A stretch of 64,000 nucleotides of DNA from Denticeps clupeoides (taxonomy: Eukaryota > Chordata > Actinopteri > Clupeiformes > Denticipitidae): assembly GCF_900700375.1 (NCBI RefSeq), contig NC_041713.1, positions 23,426,964-23,490,963 of the forward strand. The letters run 5' to 3'. Below are positions 13,253 through 23,139 of this stretch, piece by piece (positions within the stretch are counted from its first letter, which is position 1; every line of letters begins with the position of its first letter). A model generated the notes under the pieces. The model saw only the letters and a list, made by a program, of their open reading frames with translations, ran no database searches and had not been told where the DNA came from. A program made the translations under genes and the position numbers.

Positions 13253-13518
13253 AGGTGGGTGATGCCATGCGTAGGATGCAGGAGCGGAACAACATCGGCA
13301 AAATAATCCTCACTACTGAACCCATGAAAGAGGAGGAGAAAAAAGAGGAGGCCAAGAAAGATGACAAGAAGGAGGAGAAGAAAAAAGAAGACAAGAAAAA
13401 GGACGACAAGAAGAAGGAGGACACCAAGAAAGAGGAGAAGAAGGAAGAGAAGAAGAAGGAGGAAAAAAAAGAAGAGAAGAAGGATGAGAAGAAAGAGGTT
13501 GAGAAGGTTGAGAACTGA
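3034..13518 (+). CDS. vat1: vat1, synaptic vesicle membrane protein VAT-1 homologue (3' part, four exons)
   Basis: Coding exons are 3034-3204, 10378-10467, 12185-12426 and 13255-13518 (TGA). All junctions are AG/GT with matching phases (1,1,1,0). The first exon carries GGVGIAATQLCR, the glycine-rich dinucleotide-binding loop of the medium-chain (quinone oxidoreductase-like) family. Next come IVLDPLGGSDTHKGYNLLKP and VCGFHLGYLD, which match VAT1 rather than its paralogue VAT1L. Known family role: cytosolic and membrane-associated NADPH-binding oxidoreductase-fold protein linked to vesicle and mitochondrial-outer-membrane function; the substrate is unsettled. The last exon ends the fold (MRRMQERNNIGKII) and then adds about 60 residues made almost only of Lys, Glu and Asp, which mammalian VAT1 lacks. 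The 5' exons are outside the window or unseen. Identity is secure; the exact 5' structure is not. Confidence 0.93.
3858..4918 (+). mobile_element. Family C non-autonomous DNA element, copy 1, split by an insert
   Basis: Shares long stretches with 22481-23281 and, in reverse, with 5559-5982. Shared landmarks are GTCCCCTAATACTGTGTCTG, a 'TTTAAATGCTAATGAGGAGG' segment, a 'GGGGTGGGAAATTCTCTG' segment and CCAGATCCGACCGTCTGAG. The left portion runs to about 4437. The right terminal part (TTAATGTTAAATCTCACAAA) resumes near 4870, so about 420 bp beginning with a T-rich run sits inside it. No coding capacity. Confidence 0.7.
5450..5532 (-). repeat. Family A SINE fragment (head region)
   Basis: Reverse copy of the tRNA-like head of family A: it ends in GCTAGGCCACCACTGCC, the complement of the A-box segment, and keeps part of the B-box neighbourhood. 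The body is missing. Confidence 0.65.
5559..5982 (-). mobile_element. Family C non-autonomous DNA element, copy 3, apparently full length
   Basis: About 424 bp with inverted ends: AGGTCCTTGACATGAA at the left, and TTTAATGTCATCGGACCT at the right, which reverse-complements to AGGTCCGATGACATTAAA. The interior matches copies 1 and 2 in the opposite orientation. This copy best shows the element's limits. Open frames inside are chance. The size, lack of a transposase and inverted ends fit a miniature DNA transposon; I cannot assign the superfamily because no clear target duplication is visible. Confidence 0.72.
6003..6182 (-). repeat. Family B SINE
   Basis: Reverse copy with ACAATCAGTAGTAAC, GGAGACACTCAGGGTTAAGT, GACACAATGGTAGTAAGTGG and the head complement CACTAGGCTACT. 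It lies close after the family C element. Confidence 0.75.
6336..6477 (+). repeat. Family A SINE, internally deleted
   Basis: Has the A-box-like GTGGCCTAGCCGGTAAGGAA and the B-box-like AGGTTTGAATCAC, then GGTGTGCCACTGAGGTCC. It jumps to the 3' end (TCACTTTCACTTTC) without the central GC-rich body. Confidence 0.75.
7161..7966 (+). mobile_element. Tc1/mariner-type element, internally deleted
   Basis: The ends form an inverted repeat: ACAGTCCCTGACTAGTCTTG at the left and CAAAGTCAGGGACTGT-like sequence (7950-7966) at the right. Inside, 7526-7735 encodes the C-terminal third of a Tc1-type transposase, with a WPAHSPDMNIIEHVWGRMK-like stretch holding the last acidic catalytic neighbourhood (DxNxIEHVWG). 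The N-terminal DNA-binding part and the first catalytic aspartates are absent, so it cannot move itself. It lies in the long vat1 intron. Confidence 0.8.
10468..12184 (+). other. vat1 intron
   Basis: Apart from the degenerate Tc1-type element at 11104-11877, this intron has no recognisable gene. A short TCCCATAATGCAGT motif lies near 12048-12061. Confidence 0.5.
11104..11877 (+). mobile_element. Degenerate Tc1-type transposon
   Basis: The outer ends are inverted: ACAGTAAAGTGCAAAAG at the left and CCTAAAACTTTTGCACTGT at the right. The interior keeps DNA remnants of the Tc1 'KHGGGS..VWGCIS' region near 11703-11745 (AAGCATGGTGGAAGCTTC.., GGGGCTGCATTTCAGC) and an earlier GAAGACACCATGGCAAGACT segment, but no long frame. 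It is an old inactive copy in a vat1 intron. Confidence 0.7.
13331..13515 (+). other. vat1: Lys/Glu/Asp repeat tail of VAT1
   Basis: Purine-only coding DNA (GAAGAGAAGAAGAAGGAGG type) encodes a C-terminal tail of alternating KKEE and KKDD blocks, followed by the end EVEKVEN. It is a protein-level low-complexity tract, probably disordered and highly charged. It is likely to vary in length because the DNA is a near-tandem purine repeat. Confidence 0.9.
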
Positions 13519-13575
13519 GGAGTGTGGGAGAACAGGGTGGATGTTTAGGCAGACATCTTTTGGGAGGGTCTACTT

Positions 13576-13610
13576 TGTGTGTGTGTGTGTGTGTGTGTTT
13601 TCATGAATAT

Positions 13611-13651
<41 letters not shown>

Positions 13652-13675
13652 CGTGCTTGTGTGTGTGTGTGTGTA
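13576..13675 (+). repeat. (TG)n microsatellite in the vat1 3' UTR
   Basis: Two TG runs (about 13576-13598 and 13612-13675) separated by a short unique segment, directly after the vat1 stop codon. Open frames with CVCVCV are artefacts of this repeat. Confidence 0.9.
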
Positions 13676-14353
13676 TGTTTTACAGTGCACTGCCCAGCGT
13701 TCAGCCCTCTGCACCAGGCCTCCTGCTACTCTTCAGCTGCAGCCTGGTCACTCTTCTTACCCTTTGTCCTCAGTGTACCGATCAACGGCTGCTCACTCAC
13801 ATGTTCACATGCCAACTAATCTGAACACCGTAGCTCTCTATGCCACCACCGCGGTGTAGAAGTATCTGGTTTCTCCACCCTGAGAGTGTAGATCAGCAGT
13901 AGAGTGGACTCTGCTCTGTTCTCCATTTCATATGATATTGTGTCTTTCAAAGACAACCCTGGACATGCTGACCAGTCACATGTAGGATTCTGGGTAGTGG
14001 CCTGGCCTGGGGTTGATTGTTGTTGCCGTGACAACTGTGATTCCATCCAGTCATGCTCCACCTCTCTTGCTGTCTGCCCTTCCCCCATCATAAACTTTTT
14101 TTTTTTCTTTTTGAGAACATTATGGTCGGATTTTCATGTCTCATGCACCCCCATTACTGGACCAGACTCGCAGAGTCCCCTATCCATGGACCAGGGGGAA
14201 ATAAAATACAAACCCCAACTCCACTCGATATTTCCACTGTGTGTCGGTTACCAGGTGGTCTGGGTGCTACATTTTGATTGGATCCTGCTGCAGTGACATC
14301 TCAGTGGAGTGGAACTTTGAAGCAGTTGGTTTCATCTGGTTGTCCATAGTATT

Positions 14354-14359
14354 AATAAA
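14354..14359 (+). promoter_or_regulatory. Candidate vat1 polyadenylation signal
   Basis: AATAAA 836 bases after the vat1 stop. A second candidate lies at 16420-16425, so a longer 3' UTR is possible. Confidence 0.45.
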
Positions 14360-14950
14360 ATACCCATAATCCTGTTCTGCCGTGGTCTGGAGTTATCTGA
14401 ATAGAAATTTGTTCTGTCCTGTTGAGTTCAGCAAGGGAAGCACTTTTTAATGAGCCAACTGTTGGCAAGCAGCAGCAATTAAGAGGGAATTCAATTAGGG
14501 TGTCCCCACTGTTGCCCTCCACAACCCCAACACACACACACACACACACACACAGAAACACACACATTGGTAATCAGAGTGAACATGAGAGGATGGTGTG
14601 CGCTGGTCACCTGATTCCCACACGACCCACCGGAGAGGAGAACTAGAATGACGTCTGCACGAGAGAGTGGAACATGCCCACACCTCCTCCTCCTCTCTCT
14701 TCCTCCCTCCCTCCTCACTGTCCGCTCAGCATAGCAGCAGGCCTAGCCAGAGATGACCAGGAGGTTCAGAGATGACACCACCCCCTCCTCCGATTCTGTA
14801 CTGAGCGGGTGCGAGTAGCGCCGATGCCTCCCCACATGTAATGGCTTTCTGGCCACACCCCCCTAAACTCCATCTAGTCTCTGTAAGCCTGGTCCATTTT
14901 TACATCGCTCAAGTTCTGTGATAAAACACTTTTTAGTGAGACCTACTTTG

Positions 14951-14988
<38 letters not shown>

Positions 14989-17515
14989 AAGCGAGAGAAT
15001 ATGTGACTAGTAAGGGGAGGAAGTATCTGTCCATCCTCAGGTCATCTGTCAGGTTTTGAGAAAAAATGTCAGTTCTTCTATCACCTCTATTACTCCTCTG
15101 TTCTCAGCTTGTTGGTCTTCATGCTTTTCCATGAGATAGCAGCTGTTCCCTGGTCCAGTGGACTGGAGATCCGGTCCGGGTTTTAAATCCCACACAAACA
15201 TGCAAACGAATTCATCAGGTGCCTCTGCAGTCGAACGTTACGTTCATAATGTGATAACGATGGGCCGTGTCCTTCTGTTTAAATTGAACACAGACACACT
15301 TCCCATTCCAGTCAGTCCCAGTTTACATACATGCGTCTGGAGACCAGCAAGGCTCAGCTGTCTATCTCTGGACATTGGCAGTGCTCGGACCCGGAACGCT
15401 CTGTTCCTGGTTCCTGTGTCCAGAGCCACGTGTGGTGAAGAAGTCATACTCCCTAACGCATTTGGATTTTTCTCTCTAAACTGTTGGCCGTTTTTTTTTT
15501 TTTTGTTGGGTGTTCGTTCTGGTGTTTTTGGTGTGTTTGGGCTTCAGAGGTCAGTTTCTGAAATGTGCGTAGTCATTGTTTGGGTTTTGACTGAATGTGC
15601 CAAACTGTGTTTAACCTCTGACCACGCCCTCCACGACAAGTAGTTCCTGGCGTGTGTGGATATGCGTGATTCGCCATTCCCCAGCACTGACCACAGTGGT
15701 CGGCATGTGCCGGTTGCTGCTGTGCTACGATGACCTTCAGAATCCCGGCTTGTTCCCTGTCCCACACCTCGGACTGTGCCTCAGTTTGTCCAGCTTGCAT
15801 AACTCAGTAGTACACTAGTATGCCATTTTGCCATTTGTTTTTAGACTTTTTATTTTAATGTGCAGACGTGCACATTAATGTGTTTGTGTGTTTTTTGTCA
15901 AAGCTACCTGGTTTTATAAAACATTTAAAAAAGTTCACGTCAGACATTCACGCCATGCAGTGAAAACTGGGCTGATCTTGGCCATTCTAGAACCCAGTCA
16001 ACTGGTTTGATGAAACAAAAACCTGGTGTGGAACGTTGCTTTCTGAACACGAAATGTCCATCTCTGTCTCGAGCCCAGACACCATGTGTTAAAGTCTTCA
16101 TCTGCCCTTGGTTCATGGTGACCTCAGCTCTGATATCAGCGTCTGCATTGGAAGTGCATACCATTGTTGGTTTGAGGTTTGCACACACATGTTGAATGCA
16201 TTGAAAATTGTATAATGTATTATATTACCAGAGGTTGCAGCCAGTATGGTGAAGTGCTATCCTCTATGGTAGGTGCATGTGTCTCCAGTGGGTGGGGCAG
16301 GGGAAGCTGGACTGAGCCAAACTACTGATGGCTTCTCCAGGACAGAGGTCCTGTGGTGTTCTTCTCAGCTCTAAGGCCTGTTCTGAGCCAGGCTCTGTAT
16401 TCCGATCATTACGATCCCTAATAAAAATGCACTGAATCCTGCAAAAGAAATTTAACAGTCTCCTAACAAACGCTGCACATGGATTTGGGTTTTAGAACAC
16501 GTTTCAGGGGTGTGTGTATGCAGATGATGGTAGTTCTTTGGCGTTGGTGTACCTTTTTCCTCTTCAGCACACTTAACCACTAAAAGTCACATCGACATCT
16601 TACGTCAGGATTCAGTATTGCTTGTCAATCACTGTGCACTGTATACTAAACTTCTTTTTACCAATGCCCCAGTGATGTGTCTGGCTGTGGTAATATTAGC
16701 TCAATGTATAGGAAATGCTGTGAGAACGTTTGTGTGCTTTATGCTCCATTTCTGCCTGGCTCGCTCTTAGTAGAACTGTGGTTTTCGTCATTTTCTCGGG
16801 TTTCAGTCACGGTGCCAATTACTGCCATGTTTCTTTCCAATGACTGACCGTCGACCCGACCACTCAGCACACTAGGAACTGTTACACGAGTTCATTCCGA
16901 ACCTGAATCAGGATTGATATTCAGCTGACTATTTTCCACACACGTCAGAGTATCAACAGTTTGTTTGACAGCTTTTCTGACTTTTCTTTTCTTCGTTTGT
17001 TTTTGAATCCTCTGAAGTGCTGCTGCTTCCTGTGCTTGTCTCTGGGTTGGACCGCATGTGGTCTTTCAGACCATAAAGCCCGTAACGCTTTTGTGTGTGA
17101 TGTTACCATATGCCTTACATGTTTTCCAGGACTAATAAATGAGCATAACAAAATCATGTACACAGACTCTGTAGTTATTCACATGCATACAAAACATGCA
17201 CATTCAAAAGCAGATATTTCATCTCATGTTCTCGCAAATAGAATGATTTTAACAGTTTAGTAGTGTAATGGAAATGCGAATTCTTGTTAAAATAGGATTA
17301 TTATTTAATATTATATTATTTAATATGAATACAACTGTGCTTTGTCTAAAATATATTTTTTGGAAAATGTATATAAATTTTGCAACAAGCACAGGTACAT
17401 GTAAAAAAAATTATTTCTTGTAGTATGACATTTCAGAATGTCACAGGACTATTATTATATAATATAATAATTGGAGAAAAAGTGGGCCCTAATTTCAAGG
17501 GCTTAACGCTTGAAA
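14360..17515. other. vat1-phb intergenic DNA, first part
   Basis: Contains short CA, GT and GA microsatellites (14529-14554 and 14952-14990) and otherwise unique-looking sequence. If the AATAAA at 16420 is used, part of this is vat1 3' UTR. No gene is supported; the longest frames (for example 15158-15643) have no recognisable similarity. Confidence 0.45.
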
Positions 17516-17639
17516 GTGAAGTGAGTCAAGTTCAGTTTATTTAGAGCACCTTTTTAAAAAGAAAAAAGCAGTTGACTAAGGTCCTTTACAAGGTAACGTG
17601 TGCATAACATTGACCGCTAAGAACGAACACATAAAACAT

Positions 17640-17951
17640 TTACAACTTAAAATAATAAAAACATAAATCAATAAAACATGACCACATGACATAAGACCAA
17701 AGTACCAAAACTACTAATGTTCCCTCCTTACCCAGTTCTAACAAAAAAGCCACAGAGAAAAGGTGAGTTGGACTGTAGGTGTGGAGAAGGTCACAGAGGT
17801 ACTGATGCACTGACCCAGTGAGAGCTTTAAAAACAATTAGCAACAACTTAAACTTTATCCTAAACTTCACTGGTAACCAATAAAGTGAGGCCAGAATCAG
17901 GGAAATGTGTTCACACTTTTGCTTGCCAGTGAGCAGACAAGAAAGATGCAA
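17640..17951 (-). mobile_element. LINE fragment (reverse-transcriptase C-terminal end, L2/CR1-like)
   Basis: The - strand encodes HISLILASLYWLPVKFRIKF followed by KLLLIVFKAL and YLCDLL. This matches the familiar 'HITPVLASLHWLPVKFRIDFK..LLVFKAL' segment near the end of teleost LINE ORF2. Only this short piece remains, in a repeat-rich area. Confidence 0.75.
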
Positions 17952-18065
17952 ATCCTGATTTTATATTTTACTCTAATTTTCCCTAATAGGGAAGTTCGAA
18001 GTTCAGAATCTGTTTACAGGACGTGGAAAAGGAACTAAAAGTAATAAAATGAAAAAAAAAATACT

Positions 18066-18297
18066 AAAGTGAAAGTAATGATTGTAGTGACTGTAATACA
18101 CAGCACAGCACACGGTGACTCAACAAAATGTGTCCTCTGCATTTAACCCATCACCCTTGGTAGGGGTGGGCAGCCATGACAGGCGCCCGGGGAGCGGTGT
18201 GTGGGGACGGTGCTTTGCCCAGTGGCTTCGGGATTCGAGCCAACAACCTTCTGATTACAGGGCCGCTTCTTTAACCGCTAGGCCACCACTGCCCCCT
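18066..18297 (-). repeat. Family A SINE, near full length
   Basis: Reverse copy containing CAGCACAGCACACGGTGA, ACCCATCACCCTTGG, CAGCCATGACAGGCGCCCGG and the complements of the B-box (GGGATTCGAGCCA) and A-box (CCGCTAGGCCACCACTGCC). Confidence 0.85.
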
Positions 18298-18787
18298 AAA
18301 ACAGGATTATCTGTCAGAAGTGGGATTCGAACCCACGCCTCCAGGAGAGACTGCGAGTGAACATTTATACATTTAAAAAAAAAAGAGCAACAGTTTTTAA
18401 TTAGTTAGATTACTTGTTTAGAGTGTGAACTTCTTAAACATCCACAAGCAGTGCTGATACACACCAGAAAGATTTTAAAAGGCTGCTCTTTGAAAATATC
18501 AAAATATCTTGCACTGATCAATTGCCATGTCATGTGTAATTATTTACACATCACAATTATTTACACATATTTTAAATATTATCTTCACTGTAATCCTCTG
18601 TTTGTGCCAAAGTGAAACGCTGATTCTGGCACCATCTTGTGCCCAAATTATTACATTAAAATACTCATAATTCCATAGTCACTTTGCATCATCTGCACTG
18701 CAGTCAGTAAGACCACTTACTACCACTGCAAGACACTTAAAGCCAAGAAGAAAATTTGAGATAGAAAGGTATTGAACATTTACAGCC

Positions 18788-18949
18788 CGTATCCAGAGAT
18801 TTACAACACCATTATCCAGAGATTACAGGGACAGTCCCAAGGAGACACTCAGGGTCTTGCTCAAGGACACAATGGCAGTAAGTGGGGTACTTTGTGGTCT
18901 TCTGGTTCATAGGCGAGTGTCTTAACCAGTAGGCTGCTCCCACCACCCT
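18788..18949 (-). repeat. Family B SINE
   Basis: Reverse copy: TTACAGGGACAGTCCC, GAGACACTCAGGGTC, GACACAATGGCAGTAAGTGG, TGGTTCATAGGCGAGTGTCT and the head complement. Confidence 0.75.
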
Positions 18950-18982
18950 AAATTCAAACAGGCTGTTCATCATAAAGACTTG

Positions 18983-19062
18983 CAGGTAAGGAAGAATCCG
19001 AACCACCAAGAGGTCACTGAGGTCCCCACACACTGCTCCCCGGTCACCTGTCATGCACACAG
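18983..19062 (+). repeat. Family A SINE fragment
   Basis: Short + copy: GAATCCGAACCACCAAGAGG, then CACTGAGGTCCCCACACACTGCTCCCCG and CCTGTCATG. It abuts the LINE piece that follows. Confidence 0.6.
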
Positions 19063-19063
19063 G

Positions 19064-19545
19064 CAGAAAAGCCACAGCCACTTCCAGGACAGCGGTGACA
19101 CAGGGTGCATGTGGCAGGGCATCCAGGCCATCACAAACTACAGGACTAAAACCTCTGCCTGTGACAGTGACCCCTCCCTACCAGATGCGCTGAATTACTT
19201 ATACGCACGATTCGACACACAGAACAACGTGACCCTCCTTCCAGTGATCAGGTGCTGTGTCTAACCACGGCGGACGTGAGGAAAACTCTTCACAAAGTTA
19301 ACTCACGAAATCCTGCTGGACCAGACAACATCCCTAGAAGATGCTTAGAAAATGTGCATTCGGGCCCTCACTGCCAGACTGTGCAATAGATTCTTTCCAC
19401 AGGCCATCAGGCCTGAACACTCAGGAACTTTCCGCTCTGAACTGACAAACACAAACTCTACCTCTGTTATATTGAGTAATATACACTATTCCATTTTGCA
19501 CAGTATGTAATTTAAATGTAATAAAGCTCAACTTGAACTTGAACT
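19064..19545 (+). mobile_element. LINE fragment with internal deletion and TTGAAC-type tail
   Basis: Encodes [20 protein letters not shown] and [17 protein letters not shown], then DVRKTLHKVNSRNPAGPDNI. These are the classic stretches just before the reverse-transcriptase core of teleost CR1/L2/Rex-like LINEs. It then jumps to the 3' terminal part (CTTTCCACAGGCCATCAGGCC) and ends in AAGCTCAACTTGAACTTGAAC, a short tandem tail typical of target-primed insertion. Confidence 0.75.
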
Positions 19546-19550
19546 GAACT

Positions 19551-19803
19551 AAGGGTGATGGGTTAAAAGCAGAGAATATATTGTTGTGTCACCATATGCT
19601 GTGCTGCATTGTTTCAATGACCGTGAAATCTGTCCTCTGCTTTTAACCATCACCCTTGGTGAGCAGTGGGCAGCCATGAAAGCCGCCCAGGGAGCAGCGT
19701 GTGGGGACGGTACCTTCATCAAGGGGACTGCTCGGGCTTGGTGGTTCGGGATTTGAACCAACAACCTTTTTATAATGGGTTTGCTTCCTTACCCGGTAGG
19801 CCT
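19551..19803. repeat. Two family A SINEs tail to tail
   Basis: About 19551-19620 is the 3' half of a + copy (AAGGGTGATGGGTTAAAAGC to TGCTGTGCTGCATTGTTTC). From about 19621 to 19803 a nearly complete copy runs on the - strand. The pair makes an imperfect inverted repeat that could fold back. Confidence 0.8.
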
Positions 19804-20825
19804 TAAAGAATGAATGTGGGGCAGGTGAATCAGTCAAAGTCGGCAGAGGGGGAAATGTGAAAAATCCGTCTGACTTCCTTCACTAGACATTAGCTTGGTC
19901 CTGGTTTAAAAAGCTCTGGATTTTCTGCACAGCAGCAGTGAGTACCCTTTCGAGCCCTCGGTTGGTGATCAAGCTGTCTCAGTAGTAAGTGGGGTTTGAA
20001 CCTCCTGGTTTATAGGCTTCTACCAACCCCCACTATCCTTCCACTTCCTTCAGCCCATATCACAGACACACATACACACATGCACAGTCTCGCACAACCA
20101 TGTCACCAACACGCCACGTGCGGTGATTAGACCAGATCCAGTCACACTTGGTGACTTTGAAGGATGTCATTTTGTAGGGAATGCACGAGGAGTTTACCCC
20201 GAACAATGTGCCATCTGGTGGACAGACATATGCTGTTCTAAAAAACCTATGAATACAAATCATGAAAAGAGTTTCCATAAGGCATAAGCTTATCGGCCAC
20301 ATCAGCGACCTGCTTGGGTGCTGACCTCTTCATAAACAGGGAGAGTGAACGTCTCAAAAGATGCGAGGCAGACGGTTCCTCTTCTTATATCATATCTGGA
20401 GAAGCGAATACGGGGAAGAAAATCACACTGTTCTCCTTACAGGTTGGAAAACAAGTAATAAACACTGCAGAATGGCCCACTGGCATCTCTTGCACTCTGT
20501 GAAGGATGTCTGAGAAAAACATAGCAATTAAGAAATATGAATATTGCCCGCATGGGTATGAATAGGGTGTCACTTTGGCAAGCGATTAATAAGTCTATGT
20601 ATGCGGTCCAATGATATTTGCATAAATTGCCATGGGTCTTTAAAACATGCCATTTATATCACGATATCAGATGAAGAGTTTGAGTGACAGCAGTTTCCCT
20701 CTTGCATTATGTTCGTGCAGAATTGCAGCTTGCTAAAACAGCGCTTCTTCAATTTTATTATCACCTTTATTGCAGATGAGTTGAATTTGCTATCTCACCC
20801 TACAAGTTTCAAGTAAGTCTCGAGA

Positions 20826-20893
20826 ATTGCTGGTGTCTTCCTCCTGTAAGTCGTTTTGGATAAAAGCGTCTGCAAAATAAAGTAAAGTAAAGT
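20826..20893 (+). repeat. Family E 3' tail repeat
   Basis: GAATTGCTGGTGTCTTCCTC, then TGTAAGTCGTTTTGGATAAAAGCGTCTGC and an AAAGTAAAGTAAAGTG tail. The same tail occurs at 23512-23625 and 39703-39826, and in reverse near 9093-9150. It resembles 3' ends shared by teleost LINEs and SINEs; I cannot name the parent. Confidence 0.6.
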
Positions 20894-20983
20894 GAAGACT
20901 CTGTCTGACTCTGAACACCTGCAATCTTTCTATGCACTTGTTTTTGCTTTTGCATAAGCCAGTCCGAGACCGTGTGATTAATT

Positions 20984-20987
<4 letters not shown>

Positions 20988-21058
<71 letters not shown>

Positions 21059-21081
21059 CACACACATACATACATACATAT

Positions 21082-21175
<94 letters not shown>

Positions 21176-21205
21176 TATTATATATATTGGTATATATATA
21201 TATGT
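20988..21205. repeat. Long (TA)n / TACA microsatellite
   Basis: Nearly pure alternating TA for about 190 bp, with an interrupting CATACA/TACATA island near 21052-21086. It lies upstream of the phb promoter. The YIYI frames on both strands are artefacts. Confidence 0.95.
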
Positions 21206-21529
21206 GGTATTCTACGTAAAATCAGTCCATCCTTCCAAGAGATCAACAGTGAGTCATAGCAAACGAGTAAATTAGTAATAGTCTAAATATTTTAGTTAAA
21301 CGGATTTAGTTATCTATGACAATACATTTATTTATTATATTTGTTAAGAACCTTCATTATAACATTTTGCTCAATGAATTATCTTAACCAGCTTCAATAT
21401 TTTGTGCTGTCATGTAACTGTCAACGTAAATAAAGCCCTTTGGAAACCTGTGAACGACAATAAAAGATCAGCCATCATCACACTTCTTCGTGTCGCTAAA
21501 ATATGATTCACCGCGTTATTACACCCAGT

Positions 21530-21716
21530 TTCACCCCCCAGCTGACGTCTGCTGTGACGGTTGATATAAACCAATCGCGTTTCTCGATCTACCCGGGTTC
21601 GGCCAATCACTGAGGGTTTTATTCGCAGGCAGGCGCATGCGCTCTCAGCGCCACGGTTCACGCGTCCTGCGCGTTGCGAGGCCGGTGGAGGTCAAGCAGA
21701 ATTCGTAGCGCGTCAG
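21530..21716 (+). promoter_or_regulatory. phb: phb promoter and noncoding first exon
   Basis: CpG-rich DNA with CCAAT boxes at 21571 (CCAATCGCG) and 21603 (GCCAATCAC). It is followed by a likely noncoding exon ending at 21716 with the donor CAG|GTAAGT. The first coding exon opens with an acceptor at 21903, so a 5' UTR intron fits. Confidence 0.6.
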
Positions 21717-21922
21717 GTAAGTACGGAGTAGAAACGAAGAGGGCTCCGTGTACGTTCCGTGTGAAGTAAGCCGGCTGGTCCGAGTCGGTTCCGTAGTTTT
21801 AGATGAGGCTTGTCGGTAAAGGAAGGCTCTTCACGACCCTCTGATAGGTGAGAGGTTATGCTCATGTCTGTGGATTGTAATAGTTCTACTCCTGATCTTG
21901 CAGGGCTCGTCTCTTCAGCATC

Positions 21923-23104
21923 ATGGCTAAGTTGTTCGAGTCCCTTGGGAAGTTGGGACTGGCCCTGGCTGTTGGTGGAGGGGTGGTGAACTCCGCCCTT
22001 TTTAATGGTAACTGCTCAGCTCTGTGTAATATGTGGTCAGGATGCGGGTTTAATGGCTTTTTTGTGTTGCAGTGGACGCTGGGCACAGGGCTGTGATCTT
22101 TGACCGATTCCGCGGGGTGCAGGAGGAAGTAATGGGAGAGGGAACCCACTTCCTCATCCCCTGGGTCCAGAAGCCCATCATCTTTGACTGCAGGTCTCGC
22201 CCTCGCAACGTACCGGTCATCACCGGGAGTAAAGGTACAGAGCTGCCTGGTGTAGCGCTTCACTCCTCCCATGATGCCAGTGTGTGGGTGTGTATAAGAG
22301 CTGGATGTTTCGCCCTCGCAGATTTGCAGAATGTCAACATCACCCTGAGAATCCTGTTCCGCCCAGTGGCTACGCAGCTTCCACGGATCTTTACCAGCAT
22401 CGGGGAGGACTACGATGAAAGGGTTCTGCCCTCAATCACCACTGAAGTGCTGAAGTCTGTAGTGGTGAGCTCAAGTGTTAGAGGTCCCATGACACGAAAA
22501 ATTTTATATCAGTCTTGTTGGTCCCCTAATTCTGTATCTGAAGTCTCTTTCCAAAATTCAGCCTTGTTTCAGAATTGCAGCCACCTTGATCCGGTCCCAC
22601 AGTGACATTTGCCAGGACGAGCAGTTTCGTTGTCTGTAGCTTTAAATGCTAATGAGGAGGAGAGCAGCCTATAGAAGTTGAGGGGGGATTCACGAAAATG
22701 ATTCACATAATTTAACACCATTCACCAATACAATGTTTGGTGCAGACAGGAAGTCATGTTGCTGTTTTTCCAGGAAAAAATAATTAACCGATTCTTCAGT
22801 GTGCCGAACTAAAAAATAAATATTTGCTCATTTTACATCTAATCAAAGATAAACTGCAATGCTTTGCATGTTTGGAAGATATGGAGGTCTGTGGAGATAA
22901 TGTTTTAGGGGAGGGGTGGGAAATTCTCTGGGCGAAATAAGCATGAGGAACAGGAGGTAACCTTTCAAGATTCATTGTCAGTACAACAGTATACAAACTC
23001 TCATAGTGTGATCTCATATATATATATGTATGTATGTGTGTATGTATATATATATGTATATGTGTGTGTGTGTATATATATTTATATATATATATGTGTG
23101 TATG

Positions 23105-23139
<35 letters not shown>

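Noticed and set aside
3034-13518. Assignment of the first gene to vat1l instead of vat1
   Set aside because: GGSDTHKGYNLLKPMG, QFSVHSL and GVCGFHLGYLD follow VAT1; VAT1L has different residues in these stretches.
13121-13860. Several overlapping frames rich in CVCV around the vat1 3' end
   Set aside because: They are translations of TG microsatellites and of the shifted vat1 purine repeat; no start, splice or similarity support.
18300-18360. Possible tRNA gene from the GGATTCGAACCC-like B-box near 18325-18340
   Set aside because: 'GTGGGATTCGAACCCACGCC' is tRNA-like, but I could not fold a full cloverleaf around it and it adjoins SINE sequence; possibly a tRNA or SINE fragment.
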